Positions 17,715 through 27,004 of a DNA stretch of 64,000 nucleotides are shown piece by piece. Each line of letters opens with the position of its first letter. Within the stretch, counting starts at the first letter, position 1. The stretch is taken from the NCBI GenBank assembly GCA_026125895.1, contig JAHCKG010000023.1, positions 1-64,000 of the forward strand, in the 5' to 3' direction. Source of the DNA: Pseudolabrys sp. (GTDB lineage Bacteria > Pseudomonadota > Alphaproteobacteria > Rhizobiales > Xanthobacteraceae). The notes under the pieces are model-generated. The model ran no database searches. It saw nothing but the letters and a program-made list of their open reading frames with translations, and was not told the DNA's origin. The translations under genes and the position numbers were made by a program.

Positions 17715-17835
17715 TCCCGCACTGCGACGTTCTGCCCCGGGTGGACCGGTCTCGGCCCTTGCCGGGGTGGCGATTTGGTGCCAACTTTCCGTCCAAAGGC
17801 CCGTCAGGGCTCATAAAATAACGGAGGGAACGTCG

Positions 17836-18849
17836 ATGCGCTCATGGATCGTCGCAGCCGCTGCTGCTGCTGCTTTTGCTGCTGCTTCTGCTGCTGCTTC
17901 TTCGCCCGCGGCTGCCGCTGATCCCATAATTATCAAGTTCAGTCATGTAGTTGCGCCCGATACGCCGAAGGGCAAGGGCGCCGAAAAATTCAAAGAGCTC
18001 GCCGAAAAATATACCGACGGCAAGGTCAAGGTCGAAGTCTATCCGAACTCGACCTTGTACAAGGACAAGGAAGAGCTCGAGGCCTTGCAGCTCGGCGCCG
18101 TGCAGATGCTGGCGCCGTCGAACTCGAAGTTCGGCCCGATGGGCATCAAGGACTTTGAGGTGTTCGACCTGCCGTTCCTGCTGCCTAACCTCGAGGCGCT
18201 GCGCAAGGTGACGGAAGGTCCGATCGGCAAGCGCATGCTCAAGCTGATGGATGCCAAGGGCATGGTAGGCCTTGCCTATTGGGACAATGGCTTCAAGCAG
18301 ATGAGCGCCAACAAGCCGCTCAAAACTCCGGCCGATTACAAGGGTCTGAAGTTCCGCATCCAGTCGTCGAAGGTGCTGGAAGCGCAATTCCGCGCCCTCG
18401 GCGCCGTGCCGCAGGTCATGGCCTTCTCGGAAGTCTATCAGGCGCTGCAGACCGGCGTGGTGGACGGCCAGGAGAACACCTGGTCGAACATCTACACCCA
18501 GAAAATGCACGAAGTGCAGAAGTTCATCACCGAGAGCAACCACGGCTACATCGGCTACGTCGTGGTCGTGAACAAGAAGTTCTGGGACGGCCTGCCGGGC
18601 GACGTTCGCCCGCAACTTGAGAAGGCGATGGCGGAATCGACGCAGTTCGCCAATAGCCAGTCGGCCAAGGAAAACGACGAGGCCAAGGCCGAGATCGTCA
18701 AGACCGGCAAGACCACGATCCTCACTCCGACCGCGGCGGAGACCGCCGAACTGCGCAAGACCATGGCGCCTCTTTACGAAGACATGGGCAAGCGCGTCGG
18801 CAAGGAACTGATCGACGAGGTCGTCAAGACCGTCGGCGGCCAGAGCTGA
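17836..18849 (+). CDS. TRAP transporter substrate-binding protein (DctP family)
   Basis: 337 residues. The signal peptide (to about residue 34) is unusually rich in alanine, encoded by a run of GCT codons, and ends in SSPAAAA/DP. The mature part has the DctP layout: FSHVVAPDTPKGKGAEKF at the N terminus, the carboxylate-binding Arg in KFRIQSSKVLEAQFRALGA, and EVYQALQTGVVDGQENTW. The start has GGAGGG upstream. Together with the next two genes it forms a complete three-component, Na+/H+-driven carboxylate uptake system; the ligand is unknown. Confidence 0.94.
   Translation: MRSWIVAAAAAAAFAAASAAASSPAAAADPIIIKFSHVVAPDTPKGKGAEKFKELAEKYTDGKVKVEVYPNSTLYKDKEELEALQLGAVQMLAPSNSKFGPMGIKDFEVFDLPFLLPNLEALRKVTEGPIGKRMLKLMDAKGMVGLAYWDNGFKQMSANKPLKTPADYKGLKFRIQSSKVLEAQFRALGAVPQVMAFSEVYQALQTGVVDGQENTWSNIYTQKMHEVQKFITESNHGYIGYVVVVNKKFWDGLPGDVRPQLEKAMAESTQFANSQSAKENDEAKAEIVKTGKTTILTPTAAETAELRKTMAPLYEDMGKRVGKELIDEVVKTVGGQS
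17858..17906. repeat. GCT-codon microsatellite in the TRAP signal peptide
   Basis: An imperfect gct trinucleotide run (five, then three, then three units broken by ttt and tct) inside the signal peptide coding region. Length changes would stay in frame and alter only the hydrophobic core. GCT is otherwise a minor alanine codon in this GC-rich window. Confidence 0.7.
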
Positions 18850-18858
18850 CAGAACATC

Positions 18859-18884
18859 GGAGCCGCGGCATTGTCCGCGGCTCC
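18859..18884 (+). other. Intercistronic hairpin between TRAP P and Q genes
   Basis: A perfect 10-bp stem (ggagccgcgg / ccgcggctcc) with loop cattgt, ten bases after the binding-protein stop. No T-run follows, so it more likely protects the upstream mRNA or partially attenuates the permease genes, giving more binding protein than permease. Confidence 0.65.
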
Positions 18885-19003
18885 GTCCATTTCTGGCAGA
18901 ATGCGCGGGCGGTGAGAGGGGCGCCGCCGGCCTTTTCACTTCAATCAGCTATCTGAGCTCGTCGTGACGACGAGGCGATCCCCCGTCAGTGCACGAGGTG
19001 GCG

Positions 19004-19609
19004 ATGTTCCTTCGCATCCTGGACCGGCTTGAGGAAATCCTGATCGCCACGCTGATCGCGGTGGCGACCGTCGTCATCTTTGTCGCCGTCGTGCACCGTT
19101 ACGCGGTCGGCGTCCCATGGCTTTACCCGCTGGTCTTCGACATCAACCTGACCTGGGCTCAAGAACTGTGCATTTACCTGTTCGTGTGGATGGCCAAGTT
19201 CGGTGCCGCCTATGGCGTGCGCACCGGCATCCATGTCGGGGTCGATGTTGCGGTCAACATGCTCAAGCCGCCGGCGCGCAAGAAGGTCATCCTGTTCGGC
19301 CTGATGTGCGGTGCGCTGTTCACCGCAATCGTCGGCACCATGGGCGCCAAGTTCGTCATCGAGCTTTATCCGACCGGGCAGGTGTCGCCCGACATGGAAT
19401 TCCCGCGGTGGATCATCTTCCTCGCGGTGCCGCTCGGTTCGTATCTGATGTGCTTCCGCTTCCTCCAGGTGGCCTGGGCGTATTGGCGGACCGGCGAATT
19501 GCCCCATCACGATCCCGGTCACGTCGAAGGCGTGGTCGAAAGCCCGTCGGCCGCCAGGGACCTGCGCGCCGAAGAGCTTGCCGATAACGCGCCGGGGGCC
19601 TCGCGATGA
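19004..19609 (+). CDS. TRAP transporter small permease (DctQ family)
   Basis: 201 residues with four predicted membrane spans (near residues 10-32, 45-65, 87-110 and 130-155) and the DctQ-type INLTWAQELCIYLFVWMAKF segment. The start is either ATG 19004 (GAGGTG just upstream) or GTG 18989. Its end overlaps the large permease start (ATGA), indicating coupled translation. Confidence 0.9.
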   Translation: MFLRILDRLEEILIATLIAVATVVIFVAVVHRYAVGVPWLYPLVFDINLTWAQELCIYLFVWMAKFGAAYGVRTGIHVGVDVAVNMLKPPARKKVILFGLMCGALFTAIVGTMGAKFVIELYPTGQVSPDMEFPRWIIFLAVPLGSYLMCFRFLQVAWAYWRTGELPHHDPGHVEGVVESPSAARDLRAEELADNAPGASR

Positions 19610-20931
19610 ACACCGCCATCATCTTCAGCCTGCTGATCGCGCTGATGCTGACGGGCATGCCGATTTCGATCGCGCTCGGCCTGACCGTGCTGTCCTTCCT
19701 GTTCGTCATGACCACGGTGCCGATCGAGTCGGTCGCGCTCAAGCTCTTCACCGGCATCGAGAGCTTCGAGATCATGGCGATCCCGTTCTTCATCCTCGCC
19801 GGCAACTTCCTCACCCATGGCGGCGTGGCGCGGCGCATGATCAATTTTGCCGCCTCAATGGTCGGCCATTGGTACGGCGGCCTCGGGCTTGCGGCGGTAG
19901 TGGCCTGCGCGCTGTTTGCCGCTATCTCGGGCTCGTCGCCGGCAACCGTCGTGGCGATCGGCTCCATTCTCATTCCGGCGATGGTCAATGCCGGTTACCC
20001 GAAGCGCTTCGGCGCCGGCGTTATCGCCACCTCCGGCGCGCTCGGCATCCTCATTCCGCCGTCGATCGTGATGGTGCTCTATGCGGTGTCCACCGGCGGC
20101 AGTGTTGCGATCGACCCGGAGGGCAAGCGCGTGCTGTCGGCTTCCGTCGGTCAGTTGTTCATGGCCGGCGTCATCCCAGGCCTGATGCTGGCGTTCCTGC
20201 TCGGCATGACGACGTTCTACCGCGCCTGGAAGAACGATTATCCGCGCATGCCGCGTGCCGACTGGATCACCCGCTTCAGGGCGTTCCGCGAATCGATCTG
20301 GGGCCTGCTGCTGATCGTCATTGTGCTTGGCGGCATCTACAGCGGCATCTTTACGCCGACCGAGGCGGCTGCCGTCAGTGCGGTCTATGCCTTCGTGATA
20401 GCCGTTTTTGTCTATCGGGACATGAAACTGCGCGATGTGCCGAAGGTGCTGCTGTCGTCGGCCAACATGAGCGCGATGATCCTCTACATCATCACCAACG
20501 CGGTGTTGTTCTCGTTCCTGATGACCAGCGAGCAGATCCCGCAGGCGATGACGGCGTGGCTCAAGAGCAGCGGCATCGGCTGGGTCGAGTTCCTGATGAT
20601 CGTCAACATCATCCTGCTGGTCGCCGGCAACGTGATGGAGCCATCATCGATCGTACTCATCACCGCGCCGATCCTGTTCCCGATCGCGGCGAGCCTCGGC
20701 ATTCATCCGGTGCACCTCGGCATCCTGATGACGGTCAACATGGAGGTTGGCCTATGCCATCCGCCGGTGGGGCTCAATCTCTACGTCGCGTCCGGCATCG
20801 CGAGAATGGGCATTACCGAATTAACCATTGCGACATGGCCGTGGCTGATGACGATGCTGGCGTTCCTCATCATCGTCACCTACGTGCCGGAACTGTCGCT
20901 GTTTCTGCCGCGAATGCTCGGCATGCTGTAG
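19606..20931 (+). CDS. TRAP transporter large permease (DctM family)
   Basis: 441 residues, about 12 hydrophobic segments, with the hallmarks AAISGSSPATVVAIGSI and the ILIPPSIVMVLYAV motif in the first half, and EVGLCHPPVGLNLYV in the second. Forms the transport channel of the TRAP system with the small permease. A 10-bp hairpin (20968-20991) lies 37 bases downstream. Confidence 0.94.
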   Translation: MNTAIIFSLLIALMLTGMPISIALGLTVLSFLFVMTTVPIESVALKLFTGIESFEIMAIPFFILAGNFLTHGGVARRMINFAASMVGHWYGGLGLAAVVACALFAAISGSSPATVVAIGSILIPAMVNAGYPKRFGAGVIATSGALGILIPPSIVMVLYAVSTGGSVAIDPEGKRVLSASVGQLFMAGVIPGLMLAFLLGMTTFYRAWKNDYPRMPRADWITRFRAFRESIWGLLLIVIVLGGIYSGIFTPTEAAAVSAVYAFVIAVFVYRDMKLRDVPKVLLSSANMSAMILYIITNAVLFSFLMTSEQIPQAMTAWLKSSGIGWVEFLMIVNIILLVAGNVMEPSSIVLITAPILFPIAASLGIHPVHLGILMTVNMEVGLCHPPVGLNLYVASGIARMGITELTIATWPWLMTMLAFLIIVTYVPELSLFLPRMLGML

Positions 20932-20967
20932 GCGCAGCGACAGCTCCGCCGGTGCATCGGTGTGACG

Positions 20968-20991
20968 GTGGATGAACGGCAGTTCATCCAC
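20968..20991 (+). terminator. Hairpin after the TRAP operon, possible terminator
   Basis: A perfect 10-bp inverted repeat (gtggatgaac-ggca-gttcatccac) followed by a moderately AT-rich stretch without a T-run. Placement after the last TRAP gene suggests a termination or 3'-stabilising role. Confidence 0.45.
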
Positions 20992-21104
20992 ATTGCGATG
21001 ATTTAATGTCTGTCCAATCATTAACTTGATGTGGCGGCGCAGGTTTTTTCTACTCACCTCCGTTGAATGGCTATCACTCGAAGCTGTTCACCAAGGAGGT
21101 GGCT

Positions 21105-21662
21105 ATGTTGAAATATGTTCTCGCCGGCACCACGGCTCTTGCGATTGCTGGCGGTTCGCTCGCCTACGCGCAGAAGGGACCCGATGGCCCCAAAGGCGCC
21201 GAGCGCTGGCGCCCGACCGCTCAGGACATGGCGGCGTTCAGCGATGCGCGCATCGCGGCGCTCAAGGCCGGGCTGAAGCTGACGCCCGAGCAGGAGAAGA
21301 ACTGGCCGGCCGTCGAGACGGCGATGCAGGATCTCGCCAAGCAGCGCTCCGAGCGCTTCGCTGCGCGCGCGTCTGCCGACAAGCCGCAGGATCCGATCGA
21401 GCGCATGAGCGTGCGGGCGGAGCGTATGACGCAGCGTGGCGAGGCGCTCAAGAAGCTCGCCGACGCTGCCGGCCCGCTCTACAAGAGCCTCGATGAAGGC
21501 CAGAAGCACCGCTTCATGGTGCTGGCGCGTCTGGGCGGTGAGGGCCATGGCTGGCGCCGCGGTCATCACGGCCACGGTCCCAAGCACCACATGCGTCACC
21601 ACGGTCCGCGTGGCGGCCAGGGCCCGATGGGCCCGGGCAACGACGCTCCGCGGCCGCAGTAG
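21105..21662 (+). CDS. Spy/CpxP-like LTxxQ-motif periplasmic protein
   Basis: 185 residues. Signal peptide (MLKYVLAGTTALAIAGGSLA, cleaved near YAQ), then a helical domain with LTPEQEKNWP (the LTxxQ motif), and a C-terminal His/Gly-rich tail (GWRRGHHGHGPKHHMRHHG). LTxxQ proteins such as Spy and CpxP act as periplasmic chaperones or stress sensors, and the His-rich tail could bind metal; both are inferences. The ATG at 21105 follows AAGGAGG at good spacing. Confidence 0.85.
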   Translation: MLKYVLAGTTALAIAGGSLAYAQKGPDGPKGAERWRPTAQDMAAFSDARIAALKAGLKLTPEQEKNWPAVETAMQDLAKQRSERFAARASADKPQDPIERMSVRAERMTQRGEALKKLADAAGPLYKSLDEGQKHRFMVLARLGGEGHGWRRGHHGHGPKHHMRHHGPRGGQGPMGPGNDAPRPQ

Positions 21663-21726
21663 GAACCCAGCTTCACGCCAAGTGGACGCGGCCTGGCTTT
21701 CTCCCGGAAGCCCGCCGCGCCCCAAG

Positions 21727-21757
21727 AACCGCCGGGGTTCGCCCCGGCGGTTTTTGC
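21727..21757 (+). terminator. Rho-independent terminator after the LTxxQ gene
   Basis: An 11-bp stem aaccgccgggg / ccccggcggtt with a TTCG tetraloop and a following T-run (tttttg). One of the clearest terminators in the window. Confidence 0.92.
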
Positions 21758-21883
21758 GTTTCGGAACACGAGGTTAGGGCAGTGGCAAAGTCGGGTATGG
21801 AGGGCTTTCGGTGCTTGCCATAGCGAGATCGCTTTGCTACAGGGACCGCCTTGCTGATGGAGCCCTCGGGCCGCCGGCAATCC

Positions 21884-21959
<76 letters not shown>

Positions 21960-22021
21960 TTCCCCTCGCATCGCGGCGAATGGCCCGGATAACGCCGAAA
22001 GGCGGGGCCCGGCCGTGCGGC

Positions 22022-22459
22022 TCAAGAGCCGACCACCCACTTCATGACGTGAACCCCGGCCATGCACAATTCGCCGGTCGATTTCGTCACCTCGACCTTG
22101 GAGCGGCTGCGCGCCGCCTGCGGGTCGATTTCCTCGACGGTGTAGCGCGCCGTCAGCGTGTCGCCGATGAAGACCGGGGCGATGAAGCGGATCTTGTCGT
22201 AGCCAAGCGACACCGACACCGCCTTGGCGCCGCGCTCGGCCGAACGCTTCGACATCATCGAGGCGCAGGACGACAAGAGGCCGAGCACCATGCCGCCATG
22301 GGCGATGCGCCTGCCGAAGGGCGACTTGCGCGCGAAGTCCTCGTTGACGTGGATCGGATCGAAGTCGCCGGTGATCGCCGAGAACATCGCCAGGTCGGTC
22401 TCGGTAATCGTCTTGGAGAATTCCGCGGTCTCGCCGACCTTGAGGTGACATTCAAACAC
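22022..22459 (-). CDS. MaoC-family dehydratase
   Basis: 145 residues, single hot-dog fold with the R-hydratase motif SAITGDFDPIHVNEDFA (catalytic Asp and His) followed by the glycine-rich RIAHGGMVLG. Family reaction: hydration of an enoyl-CoA to an R-3-hydroxyacyl-CoA. Last gene of a minus-strand operon; its start overlaps the end of the AroE-like gene by eight bases. Confidence 0.9.
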   Translation of the reverse strand: MFECHLKVGETAEFSKTITETDLAMFSAITGDFDPIHVNEDFARKSPFGRRIAHGGMVLGLLSSCASMMSKRSAERGAKAVSVSLGYDKIRFIAPVFIGDTLTARYTVEEIDPQAARSRSKVEVTKSTGELCMAGVHVMKWVVGS

Positions 22460-23279
22460 GGGCCTTCTCCGGGATAAGGTAGCCGGCGATCATCGCCGCC
22501 TGCGCCTGATACATCTGCACGCCGGTCGAGATGCGGCAGCCGCAGGCCTTGGCGTGCGCCAGCAGCGGCGTGATCTCCGGCGCGGTGACGACATCGGCCA
22601 CCACGATATTGGGATCGAGCTTGCCGAACGGCGCCGGCATGTTGGTGTCGGGCGCCATGCCGGTCGGGCTCGCATTGGCGATGAGGTCGAAGCCGTCTGC
22701 GCTGGCTTCGCCCACCGTGAAGAGGCACTGGCTGTGCGCCTGGCCGAGGCGGCTCGCGACATCGTTGGCTTTGGCCCTGTCGAGATCGACGATGGTGATC
22801 GCCGCTGCGCCGGCTTCCGCCAGCGCGTCGATGATGGCGCTGCCGGCGCCGCCGGCGCCGAACACCAGCGCACGCTTGCCCTTGGGCTCGAAGCCGGCCT
22901 TGCGCGCGGCGCCGACGAAGCCGACGCCGTCGAGCATGTCGCCGGCCCAGACATTGTCGCTCTCGCGGCGCACGATGTTGACGGCGCCGACGCGGCTCGC
23001 CCGCGGCGACGGCTTCTCGACATAAGGCAGCGCGCGCAATTTGTGCGGCACCGTGAGGATGAAGCCATCGCAGTTCACGGTCGCTTTCAGGCCGCGCACG
23101 ACGGTGTCGAAATCGGCGGGCCGCACATGCATCGGTACGCACAGCGCGTTGTGGCCGAGCGCGTGGAATTCGCCGCTGATGCCGGCCGGCGATTTCACCT
23201 GGGCGATCGGATCGCCAAGGATCGGGAACAGGCGGGTGGCGCCGTTGACGAGGGGCTTCGGGGCTTGCGGGTCGGTCAT
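22452..23279 (-). CDS. Shikimate/quinate dehydrogenase-family protein, divergent active site
   Basis: 275 residues, the AroE two-domain fold. The catalytic Lys is in LTVPHKLRALPYVEK and the nucleotide-binding loop is GAGGAGSAIIDAL. The residues that hold shikimate in true AroE differ: the usual paired serines read AQVKSPAGIS and the NTDG motif reads GDMLDGVGF. This matches a subgroup of AroE-like proteins found in catabolic operons, not the biosynthetic enzyme. It lies between a CoA-transferase (ATGA overlap with its end) and a MaoC hydratase, so its substrate is probably a hydroxylated alicyclic or branched acid; inferred only. Confidence 0.85.
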   Translation of the reverse strand: MTDPQAPKPLVNGATRLFPILGDPIAQVKSPAGISGEFHALGHNALCVPMHVRPADFDTVVRGLKATVNCDGFILTVPHKLRALPYVEKPSPRASRVGAVNIVRRESDNVWAGDMLDGVGFVGAARKAGFEPKGKRALVFGAGGAGSAIIDALAEAGAAAITIVDLDRAKANDVASRLGQAHSQCLFTVGEASADGFDLIANASPTGMAPDTNMPAPFGKLDPNIVVADVVTAPEITPLLAHAKACGCRISTGVQMYQAQAAMIAGYLIPEKARV

Positions 23280-24880
23280 TCGGCGGCCTTCGGCAGTTCG
23301 AGACGCGACGAACGCGGTGGCCGCTGCCGCTTGTCGAGATCGCCGGACAGGCGCAGCAGCCCCGGCTGGAACAGCCGCGCATCCATGGTGGCGAGCTGCG
23401 GCGAAATCTTCGGCCTGAAGCCCATGCGGGCGACGATGTCACGCTCGAGATCGACGCCGGGGGCGATCTCGATCAGCTCGACGCCGGCCTCGCCAAGTTG
23501 AAACACCGCACGTTCGGTGATGTAGAGCACGCGCTGGCCGCGTTGCCGCGCGTACTGGCCGCTGAAGGTGATCTGCTCGACTTGGCGGACGACCTTCTGG
23601 CTGTCGCCGTCCTTGGCGATCTGCATCCTGCCGCCGGGCCAGGCGAAGTCGCTCTTTCCGGCGGTGAAGGTACCGCTGAACACCGCCGTCTTGGCGTTCT
23701 GGCTGATGTTGATGAAACCGCCGGGGCCGACAATGCGGCCGCCAAAGCGGCTGACATTGACGTTGCCGGCCTCGTCGAACTCGGCAAAGGACAGAAAGGC
23801 GAGATCGAGACCGCCGCCGTCGTAAAAATCGAACTGATACGGCTGATCGACCATCGCCGCAAAGTTGCGTGCGGCGCCGGCCTCATTGCCGGAAGCGGGC
23901 GCGCCGCCGATCAGGCCCTGTTCGTTGGTGAGGCAAATGCGCTCGAGGATGTCTTCCTCCGCGGCGACGTTGGCGATGCCGGTTGAAATGCCGGAGCCGA
24001 GATTGCAGATGGCGCCGGGGCACAGTTCGAGCGCCGCGCGCCGCGCGATGATCTTGCGCGCGTCGAGCGGCAGTACCGGGATATCCGACAGCGGGATTTT
24101 CAGTTCGCCCGCATAAGATGGGCTGTAATAGGTGTCGTAAGTCTGGCTCTGCTGCGGTTCGACGACGACGAGGTCGACCAGGATGCCGGGGATCTTGACC
24201 TGTTTGCCGGGCAGGGTACCGGCGCGCGCCATGCGCTTGACCTGAACGATGACAACACCGCCGCAGCGCCGCGTCGCCTGCGCCTCGGACAACATCTCGC
24301 AGAACACGGCTTCCTCTTCCATGGTGACGTTGCCGTCTTCGTCGGCGGTGGTGCCGCGCAGGAAGCAGACGTCGAAATGGAACGGCTTGAAGAACAGGTA
24401 GTCGTCGCCGCGAAAATTGACGAGTTCGACGAGGTCTTCCTTGGCACACTCGCTCTGCCGGCCGCCGTTCTGCCGCGGGTCGACGAAGGTGTGCAGGCCG
24501 GTCTTGGTGAGAAGCCCGGCGCGGCCGCCGGCGATCTCGCGCATCAACTGCGACAGCGCGCCCTGGGGCATGGTGTAGCCTTCGATCTTGTCAGCCAATG
24601 CGAGATCGGAAATCGCTGGCGAATTCACAAAGGTGCCGGACACGACGCGTTTGAGCAGTCCTTCATGCGCCAGATGCCCGGCGCCGAGGCCCTTGCCGTT
24701 GCCGAGTCCGACCGGATGGACGGCGGTGATGTTCGCCGGTGCGCCCTCGGCGAGAAAGCGCTTCTCCAGCGCCGCCATCAGCGCCTCCGGCACGGCATGG
24801 CCGCCGCCGGAGCCGCCGATCAGAACCGTGTCGCCGGATCTTACGATCCGCACTGCTTCGTCAGCCGTCACGCGTCGCAC
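23276..24880 (-). CDS. Acyl-CoA:carboxylate CoA-transferase (propionate/acetate CoA-transferase type)
   Basis: 534 residues, a fused alpha-beta class I CoA-transferase of the YdiF/Pct type. N-terminal glycine-rich ISGDTV-like loop (VRSGDTVLIGGSGGGHAVPE); the beta half carries the catalytic glutamate in TNEQGLIGG (Glu320), with GSGISTGIANVAAEE before it. Such enzymes activate short carboxylic acids with a donor acyl-CoA. It sits directly downstream of a peptide-type ABC transporter, consistent with activating an imported acid. Confidence 0.92.
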   Translation of the reverse strand: MRRVTADEAVRIVRSGDTVLIGGSGGGHAVPEALMAALEKRFLAEGAPANITAVHPVGLGNGKGLGAGHLAHEGLLKRVVSGTFVNSPAISDLALADKIEGYTMPQGALSQLMREIAGGRAGLLTKTGLHTFVDPRQNGGRQSECAKEDLVELVNFRGDDYLFFKPFHFDVCFLRGTTADEDGNVTMEEEAVFCEMLSEAQATRRCGGVVIVQVKRMARAGTLPGKQVKIPGILVDLVVVEPQQSQTYDTYYSPSYAGELKIPLSDIPVLPLDARKIIARRAALELCPGAICNLGSGISTGIANVAAEEDILERICLTNEQGLIGGAPASGNEAGAARNFAAMVDQPYQFDFYDGGGLDLAFLSFAEFDEAGNVNVSRFGGRIVGPGGFINISQNAKTAVFSGTFTAGKSDFAWPGGRMQIAKDGDSQKVVRQVEQITFSGQYARQRGQRVLYITERAVFQLGEAGVELIEIAPGVDLERDIVARMGFRPKISPQLATMDARLFQPGLLRLSGDLDKRQRPPRSSRLELPKAAE

Positions 24881-24895
24881 GACAAGTCTCCTTCA

Positions 24896-27001
24896 TCAGA
24901 ACTGGCCCGGAAAATGGCAGGCCACGAAATGGTTGGGCTTCACCTCCGCGACCGGCGGCATGACCTGAGCGCAGATGCCTTGCGCGATCGGGCAGCGGGT
25001 GCGGAACGGACAGCCGGATGGCGGATCGACCGTGCTCGGCGGCTCGCCTTGCAGCGGCAGGCGCTGGCGCGTCGCCTCGATGGTGGCGTCCGGGATCGGC
25101 ACGGCGGAAATCAGATAGCGCGTGTAGGGATGCAGCGGCTCGGCGAACAGCATGTCGGCCGGCGCGATCTCCATGACGCTGCCGAGATAAAGCACGACGA
25201 CGCGGTCCGAGATGTGCCGCACCACGGCGAGATCGTGAGCGATGAACAGATACGTGAGCCCGAATCGCTCCTGCAGATCGATCAGCAGGTTGATAATCTG
25301 CGCCTGGATGTTGACGTCGAGCGCCGAGATCGGCTCGTCAGCGATGATGAAATCCGGCCGCACCGAGAGCGCGCGGGCGATGGAGATGCGCTGGCGCTGG
25401 CCTCCGGAGAATTCGTGCGGATAGCGGCCGGCCGCCTTCTGCGGCAGGCCGACGACGTCGAGCAGTTCGGCGATGCGCTCGCGCGTCTCCTTGTCGTTGT
25501 GTGTGACTTCGTGGAAACGCAGCGGCTCGCCGAGAATATCGCCGACGGTCATGCGCGGGTTGAGCGAGGCGTAAGGATCCTGGAACACCATCTGCATCCG
25601 CCGGCGCAGGGGCCGGATCTGCGCCTGCGAGGCATGGGCGATGTCCTGGCCGTGGAACAGCACCGAGCCGGCGGTCGGCTCGTGGATGCGCGCGACGACG
25701 CGCGCCAACGTCGATTTTCCGCAGCCGGATTCGCCGACGAGGCCGACGGTTTCACCTTGGGCGATATCGAGGCTGACGCCGTTGATGGCGTGCACCCACT
25801 TCTGCTGGCCGAACAAGGTGGTCTTCGGCAGTGGGAAGTGTTTGACGACGTTGCGCAGCTCCAGCATGCGCTCGCCGCGTTTGATCACCGTCTCGCCGGC
25901 GTGGCCGCCGCCGCCATGCGTCTTGGCCTCGGCCGGCGCGGTACGGCTCGTCTCCGGCGGCGGCAGATCCTGTCCGGCCTGCGTCACCCAGCAGCGCGAC
26001 TTGCGGCCCGGCGCAATCTCGAGGAGTTCGGGATGCTGCTCGCACTTCTCGATGCGGAACGGGCAGCGCGCGGCGAAGCGGCAACCCTCGGGCATATTCA
26101 GCGGGTCGGGCGGGGTGCCCTCGATGGTGACGAGGCGGCGCTGGCCGGGCACATGGCGGTCGATGCGCGGCACGGCGTTGATCAGCGCCCAAGTATAGGG
26201 ATGGCGCGGGTCCGCGAGGATCTTTTCGGTCGGGCCTTCCTCGACGATCTCGCCGGCATACATGACGACGACACGCGAGCAGACGCTGGCGATAACGCCG
26301 AGATTGTGGCTGATCAGGACGATCGCGGTCTTGAAGTCGCGATTGAGTTCACCAATGAGTTCGAGGATCTGCGCCTGGATGGTGACGTCGAGCGCCGTGG
26401 TCGGCTCGTCGGCGATCAGCAGTTGTGGCTCGTTGGAAAAGCCCATGGCGAGCATGACGCGCTGGCGCATGCCGCCGGAGAACTGGTGCGGGTAGCTGTC
26501 CACCGCGCGTTTCGGCGCCGTGATGCCCATGCGGCCGAGCAGCTTGATGGCGCGATCGAGCGCCTGCTCCTCGGTCAGGCGGCCGTGCACCACCATGGTC
26601 TCGACGAGTTGACGCGCGATCTTGAGCACCGGATTGAGCGACGTCATGGGGTCCTGAAAGACCATGGCGATGCCGCCGCCACGGATCTTACGCAGCTCTT
26701 CGTCCGGCAGTTTCACGACATCTCGGCCATCGAACACGATTTCGCCGCCGGCGATGCGCGCCGGGTCCTCGATCAGCCGCATCAGCGACAGCGCGGCCAC
26801 CGTCTTGCCCGAGCCGGATTCGCCGACGATGCCGAGCGTCTCGCCGGGCGCTACCGAGTAGTTGATGCCATCGACGGCGCGGACGACGCCTTCATCGGTG
26901 TAGAAGTAGGTGCGCAGGTCGCGCACGTCGAGAATGTTGCCGGCATCCTGCGATGCAGTCGTGTCGGCGGCGGAAATCCGGGTGAGGTCCTGCACTGTCA
27001 T
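24896..27001 (-). CDS. Peptide/nickel-type ABC transporter, two fused ATP-binding domains (DppD-DppF)
   Basis: 701 residues. First ATPase: Walker A GESGSGKT (near 64), signature FSGGMRQRVMLAM, Walker B LLIADEPTTALD, then the Cys-containing oligopeptide-transporter C-terminal segment (CRFAARCPFRIEKCEQHPE). Second ATPase from about residue 375: GESGCGKS, FSGGQRQRISIARAL, FIIADEPISALD, ending with a similar Cys motif (CPFRTRCPIAQGIC). Fusion of D and F in one chain is seen in GsiA/YejF-type systems. It ends four bases before the DppC-type permease start region and serves the two permeases upstream. Confidence 0.95.
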   Translation of the reverse strand: MTVQDLTRISAADTTASQDAGNILDVRDLRTYFYTDEGVVRAVDGINYSVAPGETLGIVGESGSGKTVAALSLMRLIEDPARIAGGEIVFDGRDVVKLPDEELRKIRGGGIAMVFQDPMTSLNPVLKIARQLVETMVVHGRLTEEQALDRAIKLLGRMGITAPKRAVDSYPHQFSGGMRQRVMLAMGFSNEPQLLIADEPTTALDVTIQAQILELIGELNRDFKTAIVLISHNLGVIASVCSRVVVMYAGEIVEEGPTEKILADPRHPYTWALINAVPRIDRHVPGQRRLVTIEGTPPDPLNMPEGCRFAARCPFRIEKCEQHPELLEIAPGRKSRCWVTQAGQDLPPPETSRTAPAEAKTHGGGGHAGETVIKRGERMLELRNVVKHFPLPKTTLFGQQKWVHAINGVSLDIAQGETVGLVGESGCGKSTLARVVARIHEPTAGSVLFHGQDIAHASQAQIRPLRRRMQMVFQDPYASLNPRMTVGDILGEPLRFHEVTHNDKETRERIAELLDVVGLPQKAAGRYPHEFSGGQRQRISIARALSVRPDFIIADEPISALDVNIQAQIINLLIDLQERFGLTYLFIAHDLAVVRHISDRVVVLYLGSVMEIAPADMLFAEPLHPYTRYLISAVPIPDATIEATRQRLPLQGEPPSTVDPPSGCPFRTRCPIAQGICAQVMPPVAEVKPNHFVACHFPGQF

Positions 27002-27004
27002 GCC

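Noticed and set aside
15793-17814. A 673-codon minus-strand frame over leuA
   Set aside because: Shadow of leuA and of its leader; Arg/His/Gly/Asp-rich without domains.
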